64,000 nucleotides of DNA, taken from contig NC_089186.1 of NCBI RefSeq assembly GCF_947507565.1, positions 744,001 through 808,000 on the forward strand, read 5' to 3'. Made by a program: the position numbers and the translations under genes. This document shows, piece by piece, positions 36,001 to 46,968 of this stretch (positions within the stretch are counted from its first letter, which is position 1; every line of letters starts with the position of its first letter). The stretch comes from Oscarella lobularis. Lineage: Eukaryota; Porifera; Homoscleromorpha; Homosclerophorida; Oscarellidae. The notes beneath the pieces were generated by a model that saw only the letters and a list, made by a program, of their open reading frames with translations, was not told the DNA's origin and searched no databases.

Positions 36001-38323
36001 CAGGTTAGGTTACTGTCTTTTACGAATAAATAAAAGTCTAATGAATTAGCTTGTAGGATATCGATTGCCTTCTACATGTTGCAGCCCAAAACGATTTTGA
36101 CAAAGTCGCCGCCATGCTGGTGTCAAAGGAGCTGCTTTGGAATCTCGAGATAATGTAGCATGAAGTTGAGAGAGCAATACCTTTAATGTATTAATTATTT
36201 TGCAGTGGGGCTGCACTCCCCTTCTCACTGCCATTGAGTTCGGCTGCGACAACGTCATTGATTATCTTTTGAACAAAGGCTGCAATATTTATGCGACAAC
36301 GAAACGAGGAGAGTGCGCTCTCGATTTAGCCGTCATGGGAGGACGCCTAGATTTGTATCATCGCTTGGTGAAGGCGGGAATCAAAGCCTCTCAGCTCACA
36401 CAAGCAAGTTAAATATCAAAGTCACGAAGAGGGCCGCTTTGGGTAAAAACGAAGAAGCTCTTTGTTATCTAAGAGAGGTTACTACATTTGAAATAGACCT
36501 GCCAACTGTTCTTGACACGTTGTGCTTTACAGATTTACTGTCTTCAGTGCTCTGAAGAATCTCTACATTGGGCTTCGCCTCTGGGATGCAAGTTGTTGAA
36601 CGGCTTTTAAACTATTTGAATTTTTTTTCGTTCTATAGGAACGAGAAGAAATGCAACTAGAAATATATCAGCTTTATGCACGACTAGGAAGACGTGAAAA
36701 TAGAACTCACTCCTCTAGAGATCATGAAACGAAAGAAGAGGAGCGCCTTGTTGGTACTACTGAAGTAAGTGTTGCATTGTACGAAATTATGACAATGGAG
36801 AAAGATGTTTAATTAAAATAGGAACGGCAGCAGGTTGTGGAGGAATTGGCATTTGCTTTGGCGAGAAAGGAAAAAGAAATAGCGCAATTGAAGGACGAGG
36901 CTACAGAAAGAGAGAGAAAGCACGAAGTCCTTTATGGTTTCTAAGATATTCCATGCAGCTTTCTCCTAAATAGGTAACATATAATTTCTTCTTCTTAACT
37001 AATAACAGCAAAGTGGAGAACCGAAGGTGAAAAGAAGAACATTGAACTTGACGTTCGAGCCCAAGAAATTGGTACGCCCTTCTTGAATTGGAACCATACT
37101 AACCATTTGCTTGACTATCAATTAGAGGAAATAAGGATTGCTGCCAAGGCAAAAGACGATCAAATAGAAGCGGCTATAAAAAAGATTGACGAATTGACAC
37201 TAGACCACGGTAACAGATCTCTCATCTAAGCATCACGCTATTTCTTGATCAATGAACTTGTGTACAGAAAAATTAGTCAACTGCTTTGAGGAGACAGTAA
37301 CTGAAATAAGAACCATATCTGAAGAGAAAGCAGAGAAGGAAAAGTAGCTAGACAAAGCAAAAGAAAACGAAGGTCTACTGCAAATTCCTCTTGATAGCGT
37401 CAAAATGACAGAAATTAAACTCGGAGAGGGAGCGTACGGAGGTAAGTAAGAACGAGGTAATGAGATAAGAAACAACGGGGTTCTGTCGTTTCAATCTAGA
37501 AGTGAGGGTTGGTTACTGGCGCGGATGCCCCGTGGCTGTCAAGATATTTTATGAATTTCTCAACACAGAAAACAGCCTTCGTCTCTTTCAGGAAGAGATT
37601 GCCGTCTGCAGTCGAATACGTCACCCAAACATCGTCTCCCTATGCGGTGCAACAACGGAGAAAAACGAACGACTTCGAATAATAACAGAGCTTCTAGAAG
37701 GGTCTCTTTCTGACGTCATCATAGCCGCTCGTCGTTCAAAATGGCTTCTTTCTTTGCGAGAGCAAATTGACCTTGCCTTCGGTATGACAGCTGCAACAAC
37801 GTATCTCCATGAACTCCGACCAAACGGAGTCGTACACGGCAACATTCGCTCCTCCAATGTCGTCGTAACGGCTTTGATGGAGGCGAAGCTTTGCGACTTA
37901 GGCGGGACTACATTTGCACAAGTGTCTCTTTCCACCGTACCTCTTCCTGCCAGCCAGTATTCGGCTCCAGAGCAGGGCTCTGTTCTCTACCAAGGCACGC
38001 AGATGACTGACGTGTGCAGTCTAGGAGTGACTCTCGCTGAATTGATGACTGGGGAAGAACCAGTTGCCAGTCAGCGATTCGAGCAGGCTTCCATTGTCGG
38101 TCATCCCCTCGTCAAGAAGATGTGCCTGCAAATGATTTCTATTGATCCAAGCGTGAGGCCAACTGCACACGAATGCTTGGATACTTTAGAACGAGTTAAA
38201 AAGTCAGACGACTATAATCAGTGTTATCCGAAGAGAGTTGTAAAGGGTAAGTTGCACGGGGAGGTGAGCTTGGTGTTTCCGCATTTGCCGCATTGTCTTT
38301 CCGTGCAACCTGGAATTTTGTAG
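33043..38323 (+). pseudogene. Ankyrin-coiled coil-kinase paralogue A, degraded
   Basis: Exon 1 (33043-33055, MDTA) joins 33112-33203 (FFSAIASGKTKKVREF), followed by about twenty ankyrin exons of about 99 bases, coiled-coil exons (36630-37340) and a TKL-like kinase exon (37500-38323). Compared with paralogues B and C it carries clear damage. One G is missing at about 34069, which breaks the RGDGALAM repeat. One G is missing at about 36126. An in-frame TAG at 37345-37347 stands where B has CTG, just before the kinase. The intron after 36403 has collapsed to roughly 20 bases. The catalytic loop reads HGNIRSSN rather than HGDIRSSN, so the proton-acceptor Asp is gone. The ATP-binding VAVK and the DLG motif remain. 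Some single-base losses could be assembly errors, but the stop and the catalytic change cannot be explained by homopolymer errors. Confidence 0.75.
33298..36403 (+). repeat. Ankyrin array of gene A
   Basis: About 21 ankyrin units, nearly all on separate exons of 99 bases with 45-75 base introns. They repeat with the same three-unit order as in B and C (types described under gene B). Each position in the array has its best match at the same position in B and C, so the whole array was duplicated as a block. Two units carry the single-base losses noted for gene A. Confidence 0.8.
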
Positions 38324-38827
38324 ATTTTTTACATGGCTTTTCTATTGCATTGTTCTGTTCTACAAGCACGGCTAAATTAAACTATTTTATACACATCCGC
38401 TAGACGATTTCTGGAAAATCTCAAAGGTAAGTAAGTGCCTTTGACGCACTGGCTTTATATTCAATGTGCTAAAGTAGGTTTGACGACGGTACACCTGCGG
38501 AGGCAATTGGGTTGTGGGCGTACGTATATAGCGCGCACGTACGGACCCGGGGCGGATGGTGTGCACCGATTCTCCGGGGAGACTCATCCCGGCCGGTGCG
38601 GATACCAATCCAAACCCCCGAAAGCCCGGCGGCCATTGCTCGAGAAAGAGCAAGTACCTGTGGGAGGGAGAGGGAGGGGCGACGCTCGTGCGGCGAAGGC
38701 GCGACTGAGGGCCCCTCGCGTGCTTATGTTTACTAAGTGCCTACCGCGCCGCGCCCCTCGTGCGTCATCAAATACGTTTACCATTGGCTAAACTCCACTT
38801 TATGTATGAACATGCGCAGACGAGACT
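38324..38827. other. Intergenic, GC-rich block before gene B
   Basis: About 500 bases separate the end of gene A from the start of gene B. Positions 38500-38770 are strikingly GC- and CpG-rich, with no codon structure. It may be the promoter of gene B or part of a dispersed repeat; the sequence alone does not decide. Confidence 0.4.
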
Positions 38828-41800
38828 ATGGATTCCGCTGGTAAACGCAACCTGACCTGACAAGAAACGATCTCCTCTCTAGGCTTCTTCCTAGCTTTTC
38901 TTGATGCTATAGCAAACAGAGACGCGAACCTGGTTCGCCAATTCGTGTCCAATCACCCAGAACAGTGGAGGACCGCAGTGGACGAGGTATGGTTGTAAAT
39001 TTTCTGCCAAAGCGGCGTGCACGACCATAGCCTGGGTGAAATAGGACCTCAATCTAATCGTTGTACGCTCGGGAACTACATTTACCCGAAGGAGAATCCA
39101 AACACCATCTAAATTTTTTTATCCGTTTAGCATCGCCCTTAAAGCCTAAAATATTTTGCCTATCGTCTTGTTACGCCACTAGTGCTCTTTTAGTCTCAAC
39201 GTAGTCTACGTTACGGTAGAAGTGACAGCTGAAAATTCATTTTTAGATTTATATAGCCTGCTTTTGGAAACTATCCGACTTATTAGATTCTGTGCGTTGT
39301 AGGAAGGTGCCAATGCGATGGCGTACGCGATATTTTACAATTCTTTGGAAGTGACAAAATATTTTCTCTCGCTTGGATGGGACATTGAAAGTCACGTCGA
39401 CGAGGTAGTTTTTTTTTTAAATCAGAGACTTTTTGATTGCTTTCTGATAGACTGGATGCACGGCTTTTCTTTATGCTGTCAATAGAGGGTCTGTCAAAGT
39501 AGTCGATCTGTTTCTCAAGAAAGGCTGCAACATCCTTGCAAAAAGCCACGTGAGAAACGAAACGTTATTATGGCTTTTGACGTAAACTCGCTTGGTGATG
39601 GCAGAATGGCAACACAGCTCTTGCTTTGGCGTGCTTGCGAGGTCGTCTTCATATGGTAAAGAAAATGATAAAAATAGGATTCTGCGGCAACGAAGCTAAC
39701 GAAGTACTAAACCACATTTTAAGTCTGAAAATTTCGTATGTCTTCTACGTATATAGAACGGCTACACATCGTTGCATTGCGCAGCGGATCGAGGATATGT
39801 CAAAATTGCCTCGTATCTAATCGCAAAAAAGGCAAATCTTGAAGCTAAAAGCGAAGTACAGTAGAACCCTAATAAAATCGATTGGACAGAAACTACGTTC
39901 TCGTTAGACTGGACTAACGCCTTTTCTTGTCGCTTGTACGTTTACTCAAATTAGAATGGTTGATCTTTTGCTATCGAAAGGATGCAACATTCACGCCAAG
40001 AACAAGGTTCCCAGTTGCGACTTACTCTTTAGCCATTATGTGTAGTAGGTACATGTATGTAGCAAGGTCATGGAGCCCTGGCAATTGCAAGTATAAACGG
40101 AAACCTAGAACTCGCTGAGAAATTGATTCACCTTGGTTTGAACCCTAACGAAGCTGATGCGGTAGGCAGCCAAAAAAGTAAATTCTCTGTGACCATCTTA
40201 TCATTCAGGATGGCTTTTCTTCTTTGCACTTTGCTGCCAGAAATGAACACATACAAGTAGCAAAGTTTCTTATCAGAAACGGATCCAGGCTCGAAGACAA
40301 ATCCAAAGTAGGAGCAGCTGTTGATTCTTTTTAGGATAGCACCTTCTCGGTTCTAGTGGGGACACACGCCTTTTCTTGTGGCCTGTGATCGCCAGTGCGA
40401 AGGCATGGTGGATCTGTTGATAGCGGAAGGATGCAATATTCACTCGAAAAGCGAAGTCAGTACATTAGGTTAAATTTAAGTTCGGTTGCGAAGAAGTGAT
40501 GTCGCGTGTAGCGAGGTGATGGCGCGTTGGCAATGGCTAGTTGGAATGGAAACGTTGAAATAGCTGAAAAATTGATTCAACTCGGATTAGACGTCAACGA
40601 AGCTCACTTCGTAAGAAATTTACTGATGCTGATCTCTGGTATTGTGTGATATATCCTTCAGTACGGCTACAACTCTTTGCACTGGGCAGTTGCAAAAGGT
40701 CATCTCATTCTTGCTAAACTTCTTATTGGAAAAGGCGCTAATTTGGAAGCTGAAAACGAGGTGCTATATCTTACCTTACCTCGTTATTTTAGGTAGCGAT
40801 TATGCGTTCTGATAGTTGGGAGAAACACCCTTTCTCGTTGCTTGTAATGTCCAATGCCTTGACGTGATTGACTTCTTGGTATCGAAAGGGTGCAATGTTC
40901 ATGCTAAGAGCAAGGCAAATTGTTTGGTGACGCACTATCTGTCACGAACAAATTTATTTATCTACAGAAAGGAAATGGAGCCCTGGCAAATGCATGTTCG
41001 AAAGGAAACATAAAAATTGCTGAGAATTTGATTAAACTCGGTTTGGACGTCAATGAAACTCATTGCGTAGGCGTTTTTTGGAATAAAACGATCAGAAATA
41101 GATGATTTATTTAGAATGGTTTCACTTCCTTGCACTGGGCCGCTGGAAAAGGGTATCATATGCTAGTAGAACTTCTTATTGACAAGGGAGCGAAGCTTGA
41201 AGCTAAAGACAAGGCAAGTACCAATGCAATTTATTGTCACTTGCTCATTTTTTTGGCCTTTTGCAGAACGGAACAACTCCAATTCTTTGCTGCACCGTAA
41301 CCGACAGGCTCCATTTGCTTACTATGATGATATCCAAAGGATGCGACATTCATGCTAAGAACAATGTAGTTAGCACATGTGTCAAAATTACACTAGTGAC
41401 TATGACGTGCAGGTTGGATCTGGAGCGTTGGCGACAGCTAGTGCCAGAGGAAAAGTCAATATGGCAAAAAAACTTCTTGAAATAGGATGCCTGGTAACCG
41501 AAACTGACTTTGTAAGCCATATATCCTTCGTTTTTCTTAAGCGTTATCGCAATATCTTCACTTGTTAGTTCGGTGTTACGTCACTTCACATAGCAGCAAA
41601 ATGGAATAGACAAGCGATTGCCAATCTTCTCATTGAATGGGGCGCCAACGTCGAGGCTCAAAACAAAGTTTGATTTAATAGGGTAACGGATAATGACGTC
41701 TTTGCAACATCTACTCTTAGTGGGGGCGAACGCCGTTTCTTCACGCTGTCTGTAACGGACAGGCAGAATTTGCCATGTTTCTTATCAGCAAAAGATGCAA

Positions 41801-44800
41801 GCGTCATGCAGTTGATAAGGCAAATGTGGACAAGACTTTCTTGTCGATATGATTGTGACATAGTCTTCTAGGAAGGATACGGTGCTCTGGCGCTAGCATC
41901 TATTGAAAATCATTACGACGTGGCAGACGTATTAGTTACGAATTACACAACCGAGGTTTGTGTGATTGTGGTTAGCCAGCTGGCATTATCCGTAGTTCTA
42001 CTTCATTTATGATCAGGATTTAAATGCAGTTCTTCATTTGGTTGCTCAGCGTGATTCCGACCGGATAGCTGACCTTCTTATCTCTAAAGGAGCCAATATC
42101 GAGGCTCAAGACCGGGTTCGTATGCTAATCCATTCTTTGCATTGTTTGTACAGGTGGTTTTCCCAGTGGGGCTGCACCCCTCTTTTGACAGCCATAGAGT
42201 TTGGTTGTGACAACGTCATCGAGTTGCTGCTGAAAAAAGGTTCCAATATATTTGCATTGACAAAGAACAACGAATCTGCTCTGGATTTGACAATAATGGG
42301 AGGGCGACTGGATCTATTTTATCAATTTGTCAAATCGGGAATCAAAGCCTCGCAACTATCACAGGTAAGTCAATGTAAGGGTAACGTCATCAAAGTTCAA
42401 TGAATTACTAATCAGGAAAGCCGTCGTTTTCTATCAAAAGCGGCCGCTAGTGGCAGTGAAAAAGCAGCTCAATTCCTAAAAGAGGTGCCATCGTTCTGAT
42501 TAGTAATAAAGCGATTTCACACAGCTTGTTGTAATTGCCACAGATAAATGTTCTTCAGTGTTCTGAAGAACCCTTGAATTGGACATCTCCACAGGAATGC
42601 TCTCTACCGAGTGCTTATTGCATCACTGAGAAACTCGTGTGCGTAGGAGCGAGAGGATTTGCAAAAGGAAATCGATTTGCTGGACGCCAAGTTGCCACAA
42701 CATGAGAACAGCGTTTCTCCCCGAAGAGAAAAGGAATTACAAACGAAAGAGAGATGCATTGCTGGTACTCGAGTGAGTGCTTTTGGGCTCTAAAGCAAGA
42801 CTGTGACAGTATGAAATATACTAGGAAAAGGAACTGAGACAACGTCTTGAAGAAACAGCTCTTGCTTTGAGTAGAAGAGAAGGAGAATTAGCACGTCTGC
42901 GAAATACAACTAAAGAAATGGAAGCAGACTACAAGGCAAAGAAAACGGCTTATAAGGAAACGATAGGTGAGTAGGCCTGCTGTAGTGGTACATACGTATT
43001 GCCACTGCTCAATTGTAGCACAATTAAAAAGCGACGTGAAAGAAAAAGACGTTACACTTGATGCTCGCGCTTGCAAAATCGGTGAGCAAATATAAATGAT
43101 AGTGCTTGTATTTGCGTGAAAGTTTCAGCAAATGATAGGAAAAATTTACATTTGGCTACAATAGACAGCTTTTGCCTAAAGTTTAATTCCTTACTTTTGT
43201 CTGGTTTTTAAAAGAACAACTAAGGGCTTTGGCTGATGACAAAGAACTTCAAATTGAGAACGCAAGCAAAGAAGTCAACGCTTTGAGACTTGATAACGGT
43301 ACGCGGAACCTTTGTCCTAAAACTGAAACGGATCGGTAATGCTCATTTTTAGCTGAAAAAGTTGAGCTCTACAAAGAACGATTAGCTGCAGCTGAGAAGG
43401 AAAATGGTAGACTTTCGGGTCACACTTCCAAATTCAAGCGTAACGTTTTGTGGTAACTGTAGCGCAACTAAAAGTGACTGCAGAAGAGAAAGATAATAAA
43501 ATTGAAATAGCCAGGAAGGAGAATATTGAAATGTCACTTGATCACGGTAGGAAAGATCGTCAAGAAGTCGACGTGTTAAAGTAACTCTTAATTGCAGCAA
43601 AAACTGTGGACCTTTTCAAGGAACGATTTGCTGACCTGCAGAAGAACCACAGTAAAATTTCTTTCCCCTGTCTACGTGACCAAAGTGTCTGATTTGCAAA
43701 TAAAAGCTATGTCAAAGGCTGAAGTTGAACAATTATGCCTTCAAATTGAGAACGCGAAAAACGAGACTGAATCTATGAGACTTGAAAACGGTATGACACC
43801 CTTGGAATAGTGCGCCAGCTGTATCTACGTGTACCTATAGAAAAATTGATGAACCGTTACCAAGAAACACAAGCTGAATTGAGAGCTGTTAGTGCAGAAA
43901 AAGCCGAAAAGGAAAAGCTGTTGGAAAAGGCAAAGGCACAGGAAGAATTTCTCAACATTCCCATCGGAGACGTCAAAATGACGGACATCAAGCTCGGAGA
44001 CGGTGGATACGGAGGTATGAGTCAGTCAAAACTTGATTTGAACAAACAGGAATAATGCCATTGTGTTTAGAAGTGAGAGTGGGCTACTGGCGCGGATGCC
44101 CTGTCGCTGTCAAGATGTTCCACGAGTTTCTGAACACTGACTATCACCTTCGTCTTTTTCAGCAAGAAATTGCCGTTTGCGTTCGAGCTCGCCATCCCAA
44201 CGTCGTCTTCCTATGCGGCGTGACAATGGAAAACGGCCTTCCATTCCGAATCATCACGGAACTTCTTGAAGGCTCGCTATCCGACGTCATCAAGGCCGCA
44301 CTTCGTTCAGAATGGCCGCTCTCGTTGCGCGAGAAAATAGACATCGCGCTGGGAACGACGGCCGGAATCACGTATCTCCATCAGCTCGGACCCGACGGCA
44401 TTCTTCACGGCGACATACGCTCGTCTAACGTGGTCATAACGTCGTTGATGGAGGCTAAAGTGTGCGATTTGGGCGCAGCTCGCTTAGCCGAGATGTCTCT
44501 CTCAGCCGGCCCGTTGAGTCCCCAATACTTGGCTCCGGAGCGAAGGCCTGATAAGCGTCCCGTCAGAGAGCATAATACGAAGATGGCTGACGTGTGTAGC
44601 CTAGGAGTGACTCTCGTGGAATTGATGACTGGGGAACTGCGCGTTGCCAGTTATCGGTTCGAACAGGCTTCGAAAGTCCGTCACGTCGCGGTGAAGAAGA
44701 TGTGTCGCGAAATGATCTGTATCGAGCCGAAAGCAAGGCCCGCGGCAGCTGAGTGCCTGGTCCTGTTGGAGCGAGTGCAAGAGTCGGAAGAATACGATAG

Positions 44801-44909
44801 GTGCTATCCTAAGAGAATGGTAAAGGGTAGGTTACATGGAGAAGATCAGGTCGATTTGGTGTTGCTCCCCTTGCCGCAACGTCGCTCAGTGAAAAGTTAT
44901 ATTTCCTAG
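38828..44909 (+). CDS. Ankyrin-coiled coil-TKL kinase, paralogue B (intact)
   Basis: Exon 1 is 38828-38840 (MDSA plus one base), exon 2 38883-38986 (FFLAFLDAIANRDANLVRQF), then 21 ankyrin units (39303-42364), a short exon with NWTSPQEC, several coiled-coil exons rich in Lys and Glu (about 42640-44020), and the kinase exon 44071-44909. The glycine loop GDGGYGEV is split by the intron. VAVK, the catalytic loop HGDIRSSNVVI, DLG in place of DFG, LAPE and the helix-F Asp in DVCSLGVTL are all present, so activity is plausible. HGD replaces the usual HRD. The family is tyrosine-kinase-like. Ankyrin plus kinase suggests a cytosolic receptor or signalling enzyme (inference). Three introns use GC donors (40915, 41214, 41820). 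No frame break was found. Confidence 0.85.
38987..39302 (+). other. Unusually long intron of gene B, possible hAT remnant
   Basis: At 316 bases this intron is five to six times longer than its neighbours. Near 39168-39179 it contains GTTACGCCACTA, resembling the end of the MITE at 12129-12416. A matching opposite end and target duplication were not found, so the insertion origin is only suggested. Confidence 0.25.
39303..42364 (+). repeat. Ankyrin array of gene B with three-repeat higher-order period
   Basis: Twenty-one ankyrin units, one per exon (99 bases, 33 codons, phase 0) except the last exon, which holds two. After the first unit they cycle through three types: type I ends KGCNIHAKNK and begins GxTPFLVAC; type II begins GxGALAMAS and ends GLDVNEAH; type III begins GYTSLHWAA and ends GAxLEAKDK. 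The cycle repeats six times and then ends in a fused I-II unit. All introns sit at the same place between repeats, so any unit could be lost or gained without breaking frame. Confidence 0.88.
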
Positions 44910-45443
44910 AATACTTTCAGTTTGCTCGTTGTTTGAAACTTTGCTGTGTATGTATTTCCTGCTGGAAAAACTCGGTGGGCGTATGGCAACTGACCATATT
45001 TTACCCAAACCTAGTATACTAAGAATTCAACCTAAATTACCTGAATATTCCATTGAAATGGTCTAACCGGGGGGTGGCGGCTGCCAGCTAAGCACGTTCT
45101 GGGAAAGGAGCTACAACCTATACTAACCTCTAACCGCCCCTACCTACTGACAGCCGCCCTATACCCTAATGCAAGAGAAAGGACCCATGCACGCTAACAT
45201 AGTCGGCCGTGATGCAAAACCGAGAACGATTTATCTCTACGTAATGAATGCATGTCGTCCCCGCTACATTCCCTCTCACACACACAAAGGAAGCATCATG
45301 CACTGCCATGACACCAGCTCTCACTCCTGAACCCCAACCCGCCCACACAGTTAACCAGCCTATAGTATTTAGATTCGCTCGGAAATCATTCTATGCTCAG
45401 GAGTAAGAGAGGTGGCACGCCAGGCAATCCGCGACGTGTGTGT
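44910..45443. other. Intergenic, nothing recognised
   Basis: About 530 bases between the kinase stop and the duplicated upstream block of the secreted gene. A G-rich stretch at 45069-45085 and a C-rich stretch at 45135-45160 are partly complementary, but no transposon ends or gene could be supported. Confidence 0.45.
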
Positions 45444-45553
45444 GGCAGGGAGTCCCGCCCCCTAAGTGCATGCCTACTCCACCGGGGGCCCCAAAGGGAG
45501 ACCTCAGAATAAATTCATTGATCTTCGTCTGCGCTTACACTCCTAGGCAGACA
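45444..45553. repeat. Sharply conserved 109-base block (copy 2)
   Basis: Partner of 1-109 with three differences. The preceding bases (GTGTGTGGCAGGG) differ in character from the block, so the left boundary is probably close to 45444. No inverted ends or tail are seen. Copy number across the genome would tell a repeat from a promoter element. Confidence 0.55.
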
Positions 45554-46968
45554 ACGTTGGAAAGAAGCCATTTTTAATAAAGGCGGGAGTATTTCGTGAC
45601 GCCGCGCTGTTTCTAAAGGTTGGGTCAATATTTGCGTGACAGAGAATGTGTCGGTCGCTTACGCATGCAGCACGGCGTCGAAGTGAGCATCGTCTTCGCT
45701 ACGAGAACAAACGCAGTCATTTAGAAAACGCAGGTAGAAATAAGGATGGAGAGTGAGAAAGGGGGTCCCAGCTAGCGGTGAGCTACTATAGAATGCCAAG
45801 GGATTCTAGTAAATGCAATCATGAATGGCACGCGAGGACGCGCGAGCGCTTATAACGCGAGATTGCTCGAGAGCGAGTGATGCAGGAGCCTGAATTAGGA
45901 AAGGGGCCCGCCCTGTGATCGAGGGAAGAAAAAGTGTTGCAGGACTCTATAAAACCAGCTTGAAGGCGCCCTATGTCTTCGCCAAGGCGTTTTGGTAGAG
46001 CAGCTGGCGAGAAATCACAAAGATCTTGCGCTGTCAGCAGTACGTGCGCGTGTGGGAGAAGATATCGCGAACTTTTGATGACGCCTACCTTTTGGCTTTG
46101 CGTCCCGGATTGTTGGAGCCTTTCCGCTCAGCATAGGATTCTCGTACACCGCTCCAAGATATGCTAGCTTGCTCAGCGCTCGTAGAACGTCGAAACTCGA
46201 AGGTAGCCGGTTCACGTGTTCTGGTAAGAATTTGCGCACGCGCGAATTCTCATTGTTCGAAAGACTGCGAATAATTGCTCCAAATGCTTTGCATCTTCAA
46301 CTAGGCCGACAATTAAGTCGTCTCTTATCCTCCGGTTAATTGGTTGCTTACAACGTGGCGTACAGCCGATCGGAAAAGAGGAAAACCGTTTGTTAGATGC
46401 TGGCGACGATGGAGAGCAAAGAAACGACAAAAGCTATTTCTGTGTACGATCAGGGTTTATCTGTAGAGCTTAGAAACGCCTCTGTTCCGAAACTGTTGCC
46501 TATAATTATCGTAGCCTGAATTTGTTTTACCGAATTTGATTTTTCATCATTATTTAAATAGTTGGTGTATTTAATTTTTTTTGTGATATCTTGTTAGTAC
46601 AGTAACTGTGGACATATATTAATTATATGCTGTACCATATCTCTAGGTGTCCTTTCTATATCCGGGAAGGATTTCTTACGTTCTTTTGCCAACGTGTTGT
46701 GGTCAGATTGTCTCCAAAACAGAAGCAGTCTTGGAAGGTTTTTCGTCTGAATCACAGGTTTTTTTATCGAAAGAGACACTTTCCTTAGTAAGTTTTAGTT
46801 ACCCCTATATGGCTTTAGGCTTAGCCACCGGCGAAAACGGCAGCAGTTGTATTCTTCTCAACCGTGACGTTCACGTTTTTAGAATAATCTGCGTTTCGGA
46901 GGTGCTCAAAGCTAGAGTAGTCTCAACGTTGAGCAGATTTCCATTCAACAGCACGATTTTCTCTGTAG
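45444..46968 (+). promoter_or_regulatory. Upstream region of the secreted repeat gene (copy 2 of the 1-1620 duplicate)
   Basis: Collinear with 1-1484. It begins with the 109-base block that is nearly identical to 1-109 and runs to the ATG of the secreted gene. It probably holds the promoter and 5' leader. Open frames within it are not shared with the other copy, which argues against coding. The 5' leader may itself contain an intron, since a good acceptor (TTTTCTCTGTAG) sits directly before the ATG. Confidence 0.6.

Noticed and set aside
39303-42364. Regular spacing of about 150 bases looking like a tandem or CRISPR-type array
   Set aside because: The repeated unit is a coding ankyrin exon with splice sites on both sides; repeats are diverged at DNA level and the host is a eukaryote.
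45060-45170. G-rich and C-rich stretches as terminal inverted repeats of a small transposon
   Set aside because: Complementarity is partial and no target duplication is present.
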